Assembly (NCBI GenBank): GCA_009699575.1
Contig: WLNY01000003.1
Span: forward strand, 1-64,000
Source: Actinomycetota bacterium
GTDB lineage: Bacteria > Actinomycetota > Actinomycetes > Nanopelagicales > Nanopelagicaceae
Length of the DNA stretch: 64,000 bases
Reading direction: 5' to 3'
Numbering within the stretch: the stretch's first letter is position 1; every line of letters begins with the position of its first letter. Position numbers and translations under genes: made by a program. Positions 26,082 through 34,551 of this stretch are shown one piece after another. The notes beneath the pieces were generated by a model. That model was not told where the DNA came from and did not search any database. It saw only the letters and a program-made list of their open reading frames with translations.

Positions 26082-26094
26082 AAATTTCTCTATA

Positions 26095-26142
26095 TGTGCC
26101 CCAATTTCGGGCATAACTGGCCCATATATGGGGTTATAGCCC
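26095..26142. other. Nested, mutually exclusive hairpins before clpC
   Basis: Two inverted repeats share one arm. TGTGCCC (95-101 of 26000) can pair with GGGCATA (109-115) around CAATTTC. The same GGGCATAAC (26109-26117) can instead pair with GTTATaGCCC (26133-26142), enclosing the perfect palindrome CCCATATATGGG at 26121-26132. There is no U-tract after it. It could be the lysS-argA terminator or an operator for clpC. Confidence 0.5.
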
Positions 26143-26179
26143 TTGTAAGTACACCTCGCGAGCAAGACCTGCTACGGGT

Positions 26180-26185
26180 TAGGCT
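26180..26185 (+). promoter_or_regulatory. Likely -10 of clpC
   Basis: TAGGCT, a common actinobacterial -10 form, ends 31 bases before the clpC ATG. It would give a leader of about 25 bases that contains the AGAAGGAG ribosome site. The -35 is not convincing. Confidence 0.45.
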
Positions 26186-26216
26186 TACACACAGGAACCT
26201 AGAAGGAGAACAGCTG

Positions 26217-28718
26217 ATGTTTGAGCGCTTTACAGACCGAGCCCGTCGTGTTGTCGTGTTGGCACAAGAAGAAGCCCGCATGCTAAATCACAACTACATC
26301 GGTACCGAACATATTTTGCTGGGGCTCGTACACGAAGGTGAAGGCGTTGCAGCTAAAGCTCTCGATGGCATGGGCATCTCCATCGAGAGTGTTCGTGCGC
26401 AGGTTGAGGAAATTATTGGCCAAGGACAGCAAGCGCCAAGTGGTCATATTCCATTTACTCCCCGCGCTAAAAAAGTTCTTGAGCTCTCACTTCGAGAGGC
26501 ACTTCAATTAGGTCATAACTACATCGGTACTGAACACATTTTGCTTGGACTTATTCGCGAAGGTGAAGGCGTTGCAGCGCAGGTGCTTGTAAAACTTGGC
26601 GCAGACCTTAATCGTGTTCGCCAACAAGTAATTCAATTACTTTCTGGCTACCAAGGGAAAGAAGCTGTTGCATCTGGTGGACCAGCAGAAGGAACTCCTT
26701 CCACATCTCTCGTACTTGATCAATTTGGGCGTAACCTCACTCAGGCAGCTCGCGAGTCAAAGCTTGATCCGGTGATTGGTCGCGAAAATGAAATTGAACG
26801 TGTCATGCAAGTTCTTTCACGTCGCACAAAGAATAACCCTGTCCTAATTGGTGAACCAGGTGTTGGTAAAACTGCAGTTGTAGAGGGACTCGCTCAAGCA
26901 ATTGCCAAAAATGATGTTCCTGAAACACTCAAAGATAAACAGCTCTATTCCCTTGATCTTGGTGCACTTGTTGCTGGGTCTCGCTACCGCGGTGATTTTG
27001 AAGAGCGCCTAAAGAAAGTCTTAAAAGAAATCAAAACTCGTGGCGATATCATTTTATTTATTGATGAGATTCACACACTTGTTGGTGCAGGCGCCGCAGA
27101 AGGTGCAATCGATGCAGCAAGCATTCTTAAGCCAATGCTTGCTCGCGGAGAACTCCAGACAATTGGAGCAACAACACTTGATGAGTACCGCAAGCACGTT
27201 GAGAAAGATGCAGCACTTGAACGTCGTTTTCAACCAATTCAAGTAAAAGAACCATCAGTAGCTCAAACAATTGAAATCCTTCGTGGCCTTCGCGATCGTT
27301 ACGAAACTCATCACCGCGTTTCAATCACAGATGGCGCTCTCGCAGCTGCGGCAAACCTTGCAGATCGATACGTCTCTGATCGCTTCTTGCCAGATAAGGC
27401 AATTGATCTAATTGATGAGGCAGGATCGCGTTTACGTATTAAGCGCATGACTGCACCAGCAGAACTGCGTGAATTTGATGAAAAAATTGCTTCGGCGCGC
27501 AAAGAAAAAGAGTCCGCTATTGATGGACAAGATTTCGAAAAAGCTGCGGCACTTCGCGACACAGAAAAGAAATTAATTGCTGAAAAGGCTGAGGCAGAAA
27601 AGCATTGGAAAGCAACAGATCTTGATAAAGTCACAGAGGTTGATGAAGAATTAATTGCACAGGTTCTCTCTGCTTCAACTGGCATTCCAGTATTTAAGTT
27701 GACCGAAGAAGAAACTGCTCGATTGTTGCGCATGGAAGATGAGCTCCATCGTCGAGTTATTGGTCAAGATCAAGCAATCAAGGCTCTCTCACAAGCTATT
27801 CGTCGTACGCGCGCAGGTCTTAAAGACCCTCGCCGCCCAGGTGGCTCATTTATTTTCGCCGGCCCATCAGGCGTTGGAAAGACAGAGCTTTCTCGCACCT
27901 TGGCTTCATTCTTATTCGGCGATCAAGATGCTTTGATTCAATTGGATATGTCTGAATATTCAGAGCGACATACAGCATCTCGTCTCTTTGGTGCTCCTCC
28001 AGGATATGTCGGATATGACGAAGGTGGACAGTTGACGGAAAAAGTTCGACGCCGTCCTTTCTCAGTAGTTCTCTTTGATGAGATTGAAAAAGCTCACCCA
28101 GATATCTTCAACTCACTTCTACAAGTGCTCGAAGATGGTCGCCTCACTGACGCCCAAGGTCGCACCGTCGACTTTAAAAATACAGTCATCATCATGACAA
28201 CTAACTTGGGAACTCGTGATATTTCAAAGAGCATGGGTCTTGGTTTTGCGAATTCAGGAGATGAACTCACTAATTATGAGCGCATGAAGGGCAAAGTCAG
28301 CGATGAACTAAAAACTCATTTCCGTCCTGAGTTCCTAAACCGCATCGATGACATCATTGTTTTCCATCAATTAACTAAAGATCAGATTATCCAAATTGTT
28401 GATCTGATGATTACAAATCTTGACGAACGTCTTCATGCAAAAGATATGGCAATTGAACTCACCCCGGCTGCCAAGGATCTTCTTGCGCAACGTGGCTATG
28501 ACCCACTTTTGGGTGCACGTCCTCTTCGTCGCACAATTCAACGCGAAATCGAAGACGCGCTTTCTGAAAGAATTCTTTTCTCGGAACTCAAAGCTGGAGA
28601 TGTCATCGTTGTAGATGTTGAAGGCGAAGGCGCTGATGCCAAGTTCACATTCAAAGGAGTGCCACGTGCAGATGCACCTGACTCACCTGGTGATCTTGCA
28701 GAAGTTCCTACCGCTTAG
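26217..28718 (+). CDS. clpC: ATP-dependent Clp protease ATPase subunit ClpC
   Basis: An 833-residue Hsp100 unfoldase that feeds substrates to ClpP. It has two N-terminal Clp_N repeats ([20 protein letters not shown] and [20 protein letters not shown]), AAA domain 1 with GEPGVGKT at 212-219, a UVR-type middle segment ([21 protein letters not shown]), AAA domain 2 with GPSGVGKT at 549-556, and the D2 C-terminal domain. The ATG at 26217 follows AGAAGGAG; an in-frame start 123 bases upstream lies in the hairpin region and adds residues foreign to the family. ClpP genes and clpS are not in the window. Its end overlaps the converging gene by 11 bases. Confidence 0.96.
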   Translation: MFERFTDRARRVVVLAQEEARMLNHNYIGTEHILLGLVHEGEGVAAKALDGMGISIESVRAQVEEIIGQGQQAPSGHIPFTPRAKKVLELSLREALQLGHNYIGTEHILLGLIREGEGVAAQVLVKLGADLNRVRQQVIQLLSGYQGKEAVASGGPAEGTPSTSLVLDQFGRNLTQAARESKLDPVIGRENEIERVMQVLSRRTKNNPVLIGEPGVGKTAVVEGLAQAIAKNDVPETLKDKQLYSLDLGALVAGSRYRGDFEERLKKVLKEIKTRGDIILFIDEIHTLVGAGAAEGAIDAASILKPMLARGELQTIGATTLDEYRKHVEKDAALERRFQPIQVKEPSVAQTIEILRGLRDRYETHHRVSITDGALAAAANLADRYVSDRFLPDKAIDLIDEAGSRLRIKRMTAPAELREFDEKIASARKEKESAIDGQDFEKAAALRDTEKKLIAEKAEAEKHWKATDLDKVTEVDEELIAQVLSASTGIPVFKLTEEETARLLRMEDELHRRVIGQDQAIKALSQAIRRTRAGLKDPRRPGGSFIFAGPSGVGKTELSRTLASFLFGDQDALIQLDMSEYSERHTASRLFGAPPGYVGYDEGGQLTEKVRRRPFSVVLFDEIEKAHPDIFNSLLQVLEDGRLTDAQGRTVDFKNTVIIMTTNLGTRDISKSMGLGFANSGDELTNYERMKGKVSDELKTHFRPEFLNRIDDIIVFHQLTKDQIIQIVDLMITNLDERLHAKDMAIELTPAAKDLLAQRGYDPLLGARPLRRTIQREIEDALSERILFSELKAGDVIVVDVEGEGADAKFTFKGVPRADAPDSPGDLAEVPTA

Positions 28719-29265
28719 GTCGCCACTTCACATTTCCTAAGGCAACTAGTCCGAGAATTGTCAGGATTTGAACAACGATCGCTTCTGTTGATTGCATCTG
28801 CTCGATGATTGCTTCGCCTAATGATGATGCCTTCACTGCGCTCGCACCTGTTATATAAAACGAGTACGAGAAGAGTCGTCCCAACGCGAACACTGCTAAA
28901 AGTGGCTTAAGATCAATTTTCTTCATGATTCCGGCTGCTTCAAAAAGTTGTGCTGATGAAAGCGGAGCAAAAAGAAATAGAGCCAATAAGCCTAGAAACG
29001 ATTTTTTGCTTGCAGAAATATGGGTACTCGCATTCTCCATATTTCTCACATAACCCTTGGGAAGATAAATTGAAAAATGTCGAAAGGAATACGCCAAGAT
29101 TGCTCTTCCCATAACTGCCGCTGTTATCGCTATCGGGATTAATCCAAGCGCGTGAATGTGATAATTTAAAGTGAAAAATACAAGTACCGTCCAAGTTGGT
29201 GGCGCAAAAGCTGGAACAACATTACATAGGAACACAACGAGAAATGCAATTAGGTGAATACTCAC
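28708..29265 (-). CDS. Integral membrane protein, possibly VTT/DedA-like
   Basis: The product is about 185 residues with four to five hydrophobic segments. The stretch [17 protein letters not shown] near residues 13-29, followed by a [14 protein letters not shown] helix and amphipathic segment, loosely recalls the VTT (SNARE-associated/DedA) fold, but the match is weak and I would not assign a function. I choose a GTG at 29265, 13 bases after the mutY stop, because the frame upstream of it lies within mutY and is charged and non-conserved. It is probably cotranscribed with radA and mutY. Confidence 0.5.
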   Translation of the reverse strand: MSIHLIAFLVVFLCNVVPAFAPPTWTVLVFFTLNYHIHALGLIPIAITAAVMGRAILAYSFRHFSIYLPKGYVRNMENASTHISASKKSFLGLLALFLFAPLSSAQLFEAAGIMKKIDLKPLLAVFALGRLFSYSFYITGASAVKASSLGEAIIEQMQSTEAIVVQILTILGLVALGNVKWRPKR

Positions 29266-29278
29266 CCAATAAGAGTAC

Positions 29279-30130
29279 CTAATGCGGCAAGGAGTATCTC
29301 TTTCTCCCGCTCTGCGCAATTAATCCATCAGCTATAAGAGTGGCTAGCGCCTTACGTACCTGCTCCTCTAACGCCCACAATTTCAAAATTTCATTTTCAG
29401 TGAGAGATGCGTTTTCACGAAGTGCTTGAACGATGGTGCCCCTACATTGTCGATCGGTGCCATTCCACGATTGCGTTTTCTTGGGTGCTGCAGACTTCGG
29501 GTAATTAAGTGATCGCCATCGACATTTATTTGCCACCGGACATACTTCACATTTGGGTTTTTGTGAAGTGCACACTAGTGCCCCAAGCTCCATAGTCGCA
29601 GCTGCCCACACATGTGCATTCTTGGAAGGAAGAATTTCAGCACGAATAGCACGCTCATTCTTGTTCGGTGCAGAGGTTGGACTCTCGACCCCGTCATACA
29701 TTCGAGAAAACAATCGCCTGATATTTATATCCAGAACTAAAGAGCGCTCTTCGAAGGCGAATGCCATGATTGCAGCCGCCGTGTAATCACCTATCCCAGG
29801 CAAACTCTTTAGCTGCATTTCATTATCGGGCACTTTATTTCGGTACTCAGTAGAAATTACTTGCGCGCACTCTCGAAGCCGAAGAGCTCGGCGTGGATAA
29901 CCAAGTCGCCCCCATGCGGTTATTACCTGTGCAGGTGAAGCAGATGCTAAATCTTTTGGCGTTGGCCACGTATCCATCCACTGCTGCCAAATTGGAAGAA
30001 CACGATTAACCGGTGTTTGCTGCAACATTATTTCGGAAACAAGCACACCCCATGGATGAGTATTTCGCCACGGAAGGTCTCGCTTGTTTTTTTGAAACCA
30101 GGAAGTGATTTCCTTTTCAATCACACTCAT
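29279..30130 (-). CDS. mutY: A/G-specific adenine DNA glycosylase
   Basis: A 283-residue base-excision enzyme removing adenine paired with 8-oxoguanine. Catalytic E33 is in SEIMLQQTPV, the helix-hairpin-helix LPGIGDYTAAA is at 110-120, and catalytic D134 is in LVLDINIRR. A [4Fe-4S] cluster motif C187-X6-C194-X2-C197-X5-C203 follows. After it the protein has only about 80 residues, too short for the full NUDIX-like 8-oxoG recognition domain of E. coli MutY; those residues look more like a winged-helix end (ENEILKLWALEEQVRKALA). It overlaps radA by four bases. Confidence 0.9.
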   Translation of the reverse strand: MSVIEKEITSWFQKNKRDLPWRNTHPWGVLVSEIMLQQTPVNRVLPIWQQWMDTWPTPKDLASASPAQVITAWGRLGYPRRALRLRECAQVISTEYRNKVPDNEMQLKSLPGIGDYTAAAIMAFAFEERSLVLDINIRRLFSRMYDGVESPTSAPNKNERAIRAEILPSKNAHVWAAATMELGALVCTSQKPKCEVCPVANKCRWRSLNYPKSAAPKKTQSWNGTDRQCRGTIVQALRENASLTENEILKLWALEEQVRKALATLIADGLIAQSGRKRYSLPH

Positions 30131-31494
30131 TCGCCTGTTATCTTCACCCTGTTCAATGCAAGATCCAAGCGAGAAACTTCATAAATTTCCATTCCGGCTA
30201 TCTTTACATCAGATCCAGCTGGAACAAGTGCGCGCTTAAATCCAAGTCTAAAAGCTTCTGCAAGCCGACGTTCAACTCCGCTCACCTTTCGTATTTCCCC
30301 TGCAAGACCAACTTCACCAATAGCAACGAGATCTGCTGGAAGTGCTAGACCTTTCGCAGCCGATGCAACGGCAAGAGCTAGTGCTAGATCCGCAGCAGGC
30401 TCAGACATTTTCATTCCACCAACGGTAGCCGCATACACATCGCGACCACCCACTCGCACGTTTGCACGGAGTTCGAGTACTGCGAGAGTCATTGAGGTGC
30501 GAGCCGAATCAAGACCACTAGTTACGCGACGAGCATTTCCAAAATCATTATCGCGCCCTTGGCTCACAAGTGCCTGAATTTCCGCAAGCAAGGGACGTCG
30601 CCCTTCAAGTGTGACTGTTACACATGTGCCAGGTACTGGCTCGGAATGACGAGATGTGAAAAGTCCAGTGGGATCTATAACGCTTTCGATTCCAGCATCA
30701 CTGAGATCAAAACATCCAACTTCATCACTTGCGCCAAAACGATTCTTAATGGCTCGAATAAGGCGCAAACGCGAATGGCGCTCGCCTTCAAATTGTAGAA
30801 CTACATCAACAATATGTTCGAGAAGTCGTGGGCCAGCAATTGAACCATCTTTGGTTACATGTCCAACAAGCAAGAGAGTGATATCTCGATCCTTACAAAT
30901 TCTTATTAGTGCACCCGCAACTTCACGCACTTGCGTCACGCCACCAGGTGCTCCATCGGCATTGGAGGAGCCAATAGTTTGCACGCTATCTATAATGAGT
31001 AATTGTGGTTTCACTTGATCGATATGCGCAATGACAGATGATAGATCGGTCTCTGACGCTAGAAAAAGTTCGGGATCAATCGCCTTGATTCTTTCGGCTC
31101 GCAAGCGAACTTGCGATGCAGATTCCTCTCCGCTTATATACAGTGCTCGAATTCCGTTAGCTGCTGTTTTTGCGGCGACAGAGAGAAGAAGTGTGGATTT
31201 ACCAACACCTGGTTCACCTGCGAGCAAGATTGCAGCTCCTGGAACTAATCCACCACCGAGCACGCGGTCGAGTTCGGTGACGCCAGTTGGTTTTGCATAA
31301 GCAGCAGAAAGATCTACATTCCCGATAGGAGTCGCTTTATGTGTAACAGTCCCAGCTACTAGTGATAATCGTTTTGGCGCAGCGATTTCTTCCACTGTTC
31401 CCCAGGCCTGACATTCACCGCAACGACCAACCCACTTGTTAGCAGTCCAGCCACATTCTGTGCAGCGAAATGGATCCTTTTCGACCTTAGCCAT
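30127..31494 (-). CDS. radA: DNA repair protein RadA
   Basis: A 455-residue RecA-like branch-migration ATPase. The N-terminal zinc finger uses C11, C14, C25 and C28; Walker A is GEPGVGKST at 93-101; the RadA-specific KNRFG motif appears in RAIKNRFGASDEVG; and the C-terminal third is a Lon-like domain (GDVKIAGMEIYEV end). RadA helps process recombination intermediates. In many actinobacteria disA (diadenylate cyclase) is its partner gene; here the upstream gene is a cysteine-rich hypothetical and no disA is seen. mutY follows with a four-base overlap. Confidence 0.95.
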   Translation of the reverse strand: MAKVEKDPFRCTECGWTANKWVGRCGECQAWGTVEEIAAPKRLSLVAGTVTHKATPIGNVDLSAAYAKPTGVTELDRVLGGGLVPGAAILLAGEPGVGKSTLLLSVAAKTAANGIRALYISGEESASQVRLRAERIKAIDPELFLASETDLSSVIAHIDQVKPQLLIIDSVQTIGSSNADGAPGGVTQVREVAGALIRICKDRDITLLLVGHVTKDGSIAGPRLLEHIVDVVLQFEGERHSRLRLIRAIKNRFGASDEVGCFDLSDAGIESVIDPTGLFTSRHSEPVPGTCVTVTLEGRRPLLAEIQALVSQGRDNDFGNARRVTSGLDSARTSMTLAVLELRANVRVGGRDVYAATVGGMKMSEPAADLALALAVASAAKGLALPADLVAIGEVGLAGEIRKVSGVERRLAEAFRLGFKRALVPAGSDVKIAGMEIYEVSRLDLALNRVKITGE

Positions 31495-31524
31495 AGAAGT
31501 AAGAGTAGGGCTTAGGGCTGACTA

Positions 31525-32334
31525 CTACTGCTGAGCCTGCAGAGTTGCGGGATGTTGAATGACAAATAATGGAAGTGAGCGCTTTTGTGCATCCTTAATT
31601 CCTGCAATGCGCAGATCACAATGCTTGGCGAGTTCGGCATATGCCGCATCCCCCATGAGAGCCTTGAGTTCAGTCCTATTAGAAATGTAAACCGGCTCTT
31701 TACCGACATGAGCCTCGGTATTACTTGTGCAATACCAATCAAAGTCATCGCCGCCATCGCCCCAACCGAGACGTTCATATTCGCCAATAACTGTTACAGA
31801 AATTTCTCGCTCGCCCATCTCGCGAGTTTCAAAACTACGGCGTAGAGGTAACTGCCAGCAAACATCTGGCTTTGTATCAACAAAATGACGGTTTTCTTTT
31901 TCAGCTAAGTGGTGCAGTACGCAACCAAATGAACCAGTGAATCCTTCAGCTTCGTACCCTTTGCGGTTGAGAAAAATACACGCATCATCAACGGTTCGAG
32001 TCTTTCTTTCGTTGTCTTCATCTTTATCTGTAATTCTAAGTTTGCCGCCAAATTTCTTTGGTTGCGCTTCATCAAAAAATTGCCACATCTGCGGAGTGAG
32101 GAACGCTGCAGCTTTTAGTACGCGTTCTTCATCATCCTCATCTGAATACATTGCGCCTTCGGTGCAACAACCATCGTTAGGGCGATCTTTGAATACCCCT
32201 TTACACCCATCACCGTAGATGCAGGTCCAGTTCGAGGTTAACCAGGTGAGATCACATTTAAAGATTTCTTCAGGACTTGAAGGGTCTGCAAATTCGACCC
32301 AATCACGCGCAAACCCAGCAGCAATTTCTGACAT
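31525..32334 (-). CDS. Cysteine-rich conserved hypothetical protein
   Basis: I do not recognise a function for this 269-residue soluble protein. Its N-terminal third carries KCDLTWLTSNWTCIYGDGCKG and then DGCCTEGAMYSDEDDEERV, followed later by GCVLHHLAEKENRHF, CWQLPLRR and WYCTS. The spaced Cys and His residues suggest a bound metal or Fe-S cluster, in a layout that faintly recalls YkgJ/DUF3109-type proteins. I choose the ATG at 32334, which has TAGGCT eight bases upstream; an earlier in-frame ATG overlaps proC. It diverges from proC and lies upstream of radA by 31 bases. Confidence 0.6.
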   Translation of the reverse strand: MSEIAAGFARDWVEFADPSSPEEIFKCDLTWLTSNWTCIYGDGCKGVFKDRPNDGCCTEGAMYSDEDDEERVLKAAAFLTPQMWQFFDEAQPKKFGGKLRITDKDEDNERKTRTVDDACIFLNRKGYEAEGFTGSFGCVLHHLAEKENRHFVDTKPDVCWQLPLRRSFETREMGEREISVTVIGEYERLGWGDGGDDFDWYCTSNTEAHVGKEPVYISNRTELKALMGDAAYAELAKHCDLRIAGIKDAQKRSLPLFVIQHPATLQAQQ

Positions 32335-32342
32335 AGTTTCAG

Positions 32343-32348
32343 AGCCTA
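32343..32348 (-). promoter_or_regulatory. -10 box for the Cys-rich gene (leaderless)
   Basis: On the minus strand TAGGCT ends eight bases before the ATG at 32334. Together with the proC -10 five bases away it forms a compact divergent promoter. Confidence 0.5.
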
Positions 32349-32352
32349 CAGG

Positions 32353-32358
32353 TATCCT
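32353..32358 (+). promoter_or_regulatory. -10 box for proC (leaderless)
   Basis: TATCCT ends seven bases before the ATG at 32366, the spacing expected for a leaderless mRNA, and supports that start over an in-frame ATG 147 bases upstream. Confidence 0.5.
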
Positions 32359-32365
32359 TACCGAC

Positions 32366-33166
32366 ATGAGTACTGAGAAGAGCCCACAGCACATTGGCCT
32401 AATTGGTGCCGGAATTATGGGTGAGGCTCTTTTGTCGGCTCTAATTAAATCTGGTATTTCACCCGAAACTATTACGATTGCAGAGAAACGGCTAGAGCGA
32501 AGCGAAGAATTAATTTCTCAATATGGGGTAAGAGCGGGTGAAATTACAACGTGTGATGTAATCCTTCTCGTCGTCAAACCGCAAGATATGCAGGAGTTAC
32601 TTGCAAGCTTGAAGGGGAAGATTAATCCCCACGCACTTTTAATAACCTTCGCAGCTGGCAAGAGCACAGAATTTGTCTTAGAACATGCTGGGTCATCGCA
32701 CCCAGTGATTCGGGTGATGCCAAATACAGCATCCCTGATAGGAGCTGGCATGTCAGCCATCTCTCTCGGGAAAAATGTTTCAGAATCTGAGGCAATTTTT
32801 GTTAAAGACTTCCTCGCCTGTACGGGCAAAGTTGTTGAAGTTGCTGAGGATTTACAAGATGCGGTCACCGCGACTAGCGGATCTGGCCCAGCGTACTTTT
32901 TTGCCTTTGCTGAAGGAATGATTGCTTCAGCTGTCGAACTTGGACTCTCACATGAAGTTGCCACGATTTTAACGACCCAAACTATGTTGGGTGCGGCACG
33001 ATTGTTAGATGAATCAGGCAAGAGCGCGACAACTCTTCGCGAAAATGTCACAAGTCCCAATGGAACCACAGCTGCAGCGCTGGCAACTTTCTCTGAATCA
33101 CATCTTGATGCAATTATCGCGCAAGCGATGCGCGCAGCCCGTGATCGTTCGCAAGAACTGGCATAA
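32366..33166 (+). CDS. proC: Pyrroline-5-carboxylate reductase
   Basis: A 266-residue NAD(P)H enzyme making proline in the last step of its synthesis. The Rossmann motif IGLIGAGIMGEALL is at residues 9-22, VKPQDM near 69, and the dimer/substrate region reads ATSGSGPAYFFAFAEG. The closing motif is TSPNGTTAAAL where most ProC have TSPGGTT, a small departure. The start at 32366 is set by the adjacent -10 and by the fold beginning at once. The gene at 33174 follows after 7 bases and may be cotranscribed. Confidence 0.93.
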   Translation: MSTEKSPQHIGLIGAGIMGEALLSALIKSGISPETITIAEKRLERSEELISQYGVRAGEITTCDVILLVVKPQDMQELLASLKGKINPHALLITFAAGKSTEFVLEHAGSSHPVIRVMPNTASLIGAGMSAISLGKNVSESEAIFVKDFLACTGKVVEVAEDLQDAVTATSGSGPAYFFAFAEGMIASAVELGLSHEVATILTTQTMLGAARLLDESGKSATTLRENVTSPNGTTAAALATFSESHLDAIIAQAMRAARDRSQELA

Positions 33167-33173
33167 AATTACG

Positions 33174-34385
33174 GTGAAGAAAACTGTCATTGTTCTCTCA
33201 ATAATAAGTTCGCTTCTAATTCAAAGTAACGCTAATGCTGCCACAAAACCTCTTGCAGTAAAAAATTTATCACCTATTTCCACTTCTCCACTTACTCAAG
33301 AAGTGCCAAAGATGTTAGTGGCAGGAAATACGATTGTGCTCTATGGGTCAGAAAATAACACAGGCTATCTACGCGCAATAAAATCTGATGGAACCGAGAT
33401 CTGGAAAATTTCACTTGCCTCATCGCAAGAAAATATTGCAACTGCAGCTGCACTAGGCCCCGATGGTTCAATTTGGGTTGCAGGCTCAATATCCCTTGTT
33501 CAAGCATCAGATACCAACACGATTATGACACCCACCCCACCGATTAATCCTGATGGAGTTGTTGCTGAACCCACTCTCCCTCTACGTGGTGACTTAAATG
33601 GTATTGCTCTGTGGAAAGTCTCACCTGCTGGTCAAGTGCTTGGTAATTATTATTTTGATTGCAAAACAACAGTCCTTGTCACTGCAATTGCAGTAAATGC
33701 TCAAGGAATTTCAATCGTTGGAATGGCGGCAACAGAGAATGGAAATAAAGGATTTCTTGCAAATTCAAATAACCAAGGCATAATTTCTCCACCAATATAC
33801 TTGGGTGCAGTAGATACCGCGCTAGAAGATGTTCAGAGATTTTCTGATGGAACAATTGTTGTAGCAGGAAGTAGCGGAGAAACTTTAGCCGGAAAGAAAG
33901 TTGCCGCAATTCACGATGGAATTCTGGCAAGATTTAAGAATAATAAAGTTACCTCCCTGATTAGGAGCTCGGCAAACAAGACTTCACGTTCTTGGCGCTC
34001 GGTAACTAATTCATTATTTCTCGGCGGATATGTTCAATCAGGAAATAAGTTTGAATCTGCCCTTACAAAGTTTTCCCCCACATTTGTCCCATCGTGGACG
34101 TATCGTTTTGCTTCCAATGGAACTGCGTTGACGTTGACAACTTCTTCAAATTCTCACTTTGCTTTCCTAGGATCTACAGGAGCTGTGAAAGGGCTATCAA
34201 CGTGGAAGCCAGTAAAAGCAACAGGACTACTTTTGGCTTTCGATGGAAAAGGTCTAATAACTGGCGCTTACAGCGCCCCAGGTACATCGATGCCCGCAGC
34301 AATCGGATATTCCAAGGAATTAGGTGTAATCGTGCTCGGATATAGCCAAACAGCCGTTTCGATTTTTAGACTCATTACCCGCTAA
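33174..34385 (+). CDS. Secreted repeat-rich protein, possible beta-propeller
   Basis: The 403-residue product starts with a signal peptide (MKKTVIVLSIISSLLIQ, then SNANA as the cleavage region). The rest contains about six to eight short repeats of the type DGSIWVAGS, QGISIVGMAA, DGTIVVAGSSG and NSLFLGGYVQSG, spaced 40-60 residues apart, as in beta-propeller or quinoprotein-like folds. No catalytic motif is visible. I place the start at the GTG at 33174, eight bases after the proC stop; an in-frame ATG 165 bases upstream lies inside proC and would bury the signal peptide. No Shine-Dalgarno sequence is evident. Confidence 0.65.
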   Translation: MKKTVIVLSIISSLLIQSNANAATKPLAVKNLSPISTSPLTQEVPKMLVAGNTIVLYGSENNTGYLRAIKSDGTEIWKISLASSQENIATAAALGPDGSIWVAGSISLVQASDTNTIMTPTPPINPDGVVAEPTLPLRGDLNGIALWKVSPAGQVLGNYYFDCKTTVLVTAIAVNAQGISIVGMAATENGNKGFLANSNNQGIISPPIYLGAVDTALEDVQRFSDGTIVVAGSSGETLAGKKVAAIHDGILARFKNNKVTSLIRSSANKTSRSWRSVTNSLFLGGYVQSGNKFESALTKFSPTFVPSWTYRFASNGTALTLTTSSNSHFAFLGSTGAVKGLSTWKPVKATGLLLAFDGKGLITGAYSAPGTSMPAAIGYSKELGVIVLGYSQTAVSIFRLITR

Positions 34386-34440
34386 CCTAGGCCCCTGCAC
34401 ATCCGCGCACAGCGGTGAATTTCTAGAGAAGGCGTGACAA

Positions 34441-34542
34441 ATGGGTTCCGTAATCAAGAAGCGACGCAAGCGTATGGCTAAGAAGAAGCATAAGAAACTT
34501 CTGAAGAAAACACGTATTCAGCGTCGTAACGCGAAGAAGTAA
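34441..34542 (+). CDS. Small ribosomal subunit protein bS22 (AURKAIP1/COX24 domain)
   Basis: A 33-residue, extremely basic protein that begins [17 protein letters not shown] and ends in RIQRRNAKK. This matches the tiny actinobacterial protein found on the mycobacterial 30S subunit and named bS22, related to the COX24/AURKAIP1 C-terminal domain. It probably lies near the decoding region of 16S rRNA. GAGAAGG precedes the ATG by about seven bases. It is short enough to be missed by automated callers. TAACCT at the end of the preceding gene is a possible -10, and CCGC-GCACA-GCGG at about 34400 a small hairpin in the leader. Confidence 0.9.
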   Translation: MGSVIKKRRKRMAKKKHKKLLKKTRIQRRNAKK

Positions 34543-34551
34543 CCCACCCTT

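Noticed and set aside
26094-26216. N-terminal extension of ClpC by 41 residues
   Set aside because: The extra residues do not resemble ClpC, lie across the hairpins and predicted promoter, and the ATG at 26217 has a strong AGAAGGAG site.
32518-33069. Open frame antisense to proC
   Set aside because: No family resemblance; proC is fully conserved on the other strand.
34386-34440. Intrinsic terminator before bS22
   Set aside because: The CCGC-GCACA-GCGG hairpin is only four base pairs and has no U-tract, so it is more likely chance or a leader element.
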